Shown in pieces: positions 63,994 to 64,000 of a stretch of 64,000 nucleotides of DNA. The translations under genes and the position numbers were made by a program. The first letter of the stretch is position 1. Each line of letters starts with the position of its first letter. The stretch is from NCBI RefSeq assembly GCF_014764505.1, contig NZ_JACXWX010000012.1, forward strand, positions 62,001-126,000, written 5' to 3'. The notes below the pieces were generated by a model. It had not been told where the DNA came from. It did no database searches and worked only from the letters and a program-made list of their open reading frames with translations. This DNA comes from Phormidium tenue FACHB-886. GTDB taxonomy: Bacteria; Cyanobacteriota; Cyanobacteriia; Elainellales; Elainellaceae.

Positions 63994-64000
63994 CCTTCAC

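Noticed and set aside
1-64000. CRISPR array, IS element or prophage
   Set aside because: No regularly spaced direct repeats of CRISPR type, transposase, integrase or phage structural gene was found; tandem repeats seen are two-copy only.
1-64000. tRNA and rRNA genes
   Set aside because: No cloverleaf with a GTTCRANYC-type T-loop and no rRNA sequence was recognised in the gaps; a covariance search was not possible here.

Overview
The window looks like chromosome from a cyanobacterium, probably a filamentous one of the Leptolyngbya/Oscillatoriales type. The evidence is the very frequent HIP1 octamer GCGATCGC and its core CGATCG, a psbY photosystem II gene, a fused panC-cmk gene, menG, a CrtD-type carotenoid desaturase, a glycine-rich RRM RNA-binding protein, a large NB-ARC/WD40 protein and several small protein families that I know only from cyanobacteria. 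No IS element, integrase, phage gene, CRISPR array, rRNA or tRNA was seen. The genus is inferred, not read.

Layout. 1-6.5 kb: a truncated Ala/Pro-rich protein, ffh, a DUF445 protein, menG, a receiver-GAF response regulator and the 59-residue rpsU, all on the minus strand. 6.8-9.4 kb: murF and obg. 9.4-17.1 kb: the main accessory region, with a patatin-like lipase, a divergent 1218-residue NLR-like NB-ARC/14-blade WD40 protein, an ABC-class ATPase 17 bp behind it, and a gene that appears to need -1 ribosomal frameshifting. 17.6-31 kb: a conserved hypothetical, hemC, psbY, a gamma carbonic anhydrase-like protein, small conserved proteins, ppa, an MBL-fold hydrolase, purU, wecB, a LOG-like protein, a GT2 glycosyltransferase and a secreted DUF1400 hydrolase. 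31-38 kb: nfeD-stomatin pair, folP, divergent moaA, a cNMP-binding protein, a SirB1 protein and an internally duplicated unknown. 38.6-41.6 kb: manganese catalase, Nramp transporter and DUF2243 membrane protein, a likely manganese/oxidative-stress set. 41.6-53.7 kb: glpK, crtD, an RNA-binding protein, glgX, cysC, yqeK, a fetB-like permease, a pseudo-receiver, a polysaccharide deacetylase, an esterase and a DUF2555-like protein. 53.8-64 kb: two small membrane proteins, an SGNH hydrolase, panC-cmk, an alpha/beta hydrolase, and a minus-strand run of ribD-like, FemAB-like, coaBC, surE and retropepsin-like genes. PanC and CoaBC supply two parts of coenzyme A synthesis from the same neighbourhood.

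The strongest unusual signal is at 16373-17100. A ribbon-helix-helix/coiled-coil reading frame meets the heptamer G GGA AAG in the correct register, then a 6-nt spacer, then a perfect 10-bp stem that contains the zero-frame stop. The -1 frame continues the coiled coil and ends in a four-cysteine zinc ribbon. Together these are the textbook elements of programmed -1 frameshifting. Other items are a structured leader RNA at 21837-21932, an esterase whose only full-length start is CTG, and the patatin/NLR/ABC-ATPase locus.
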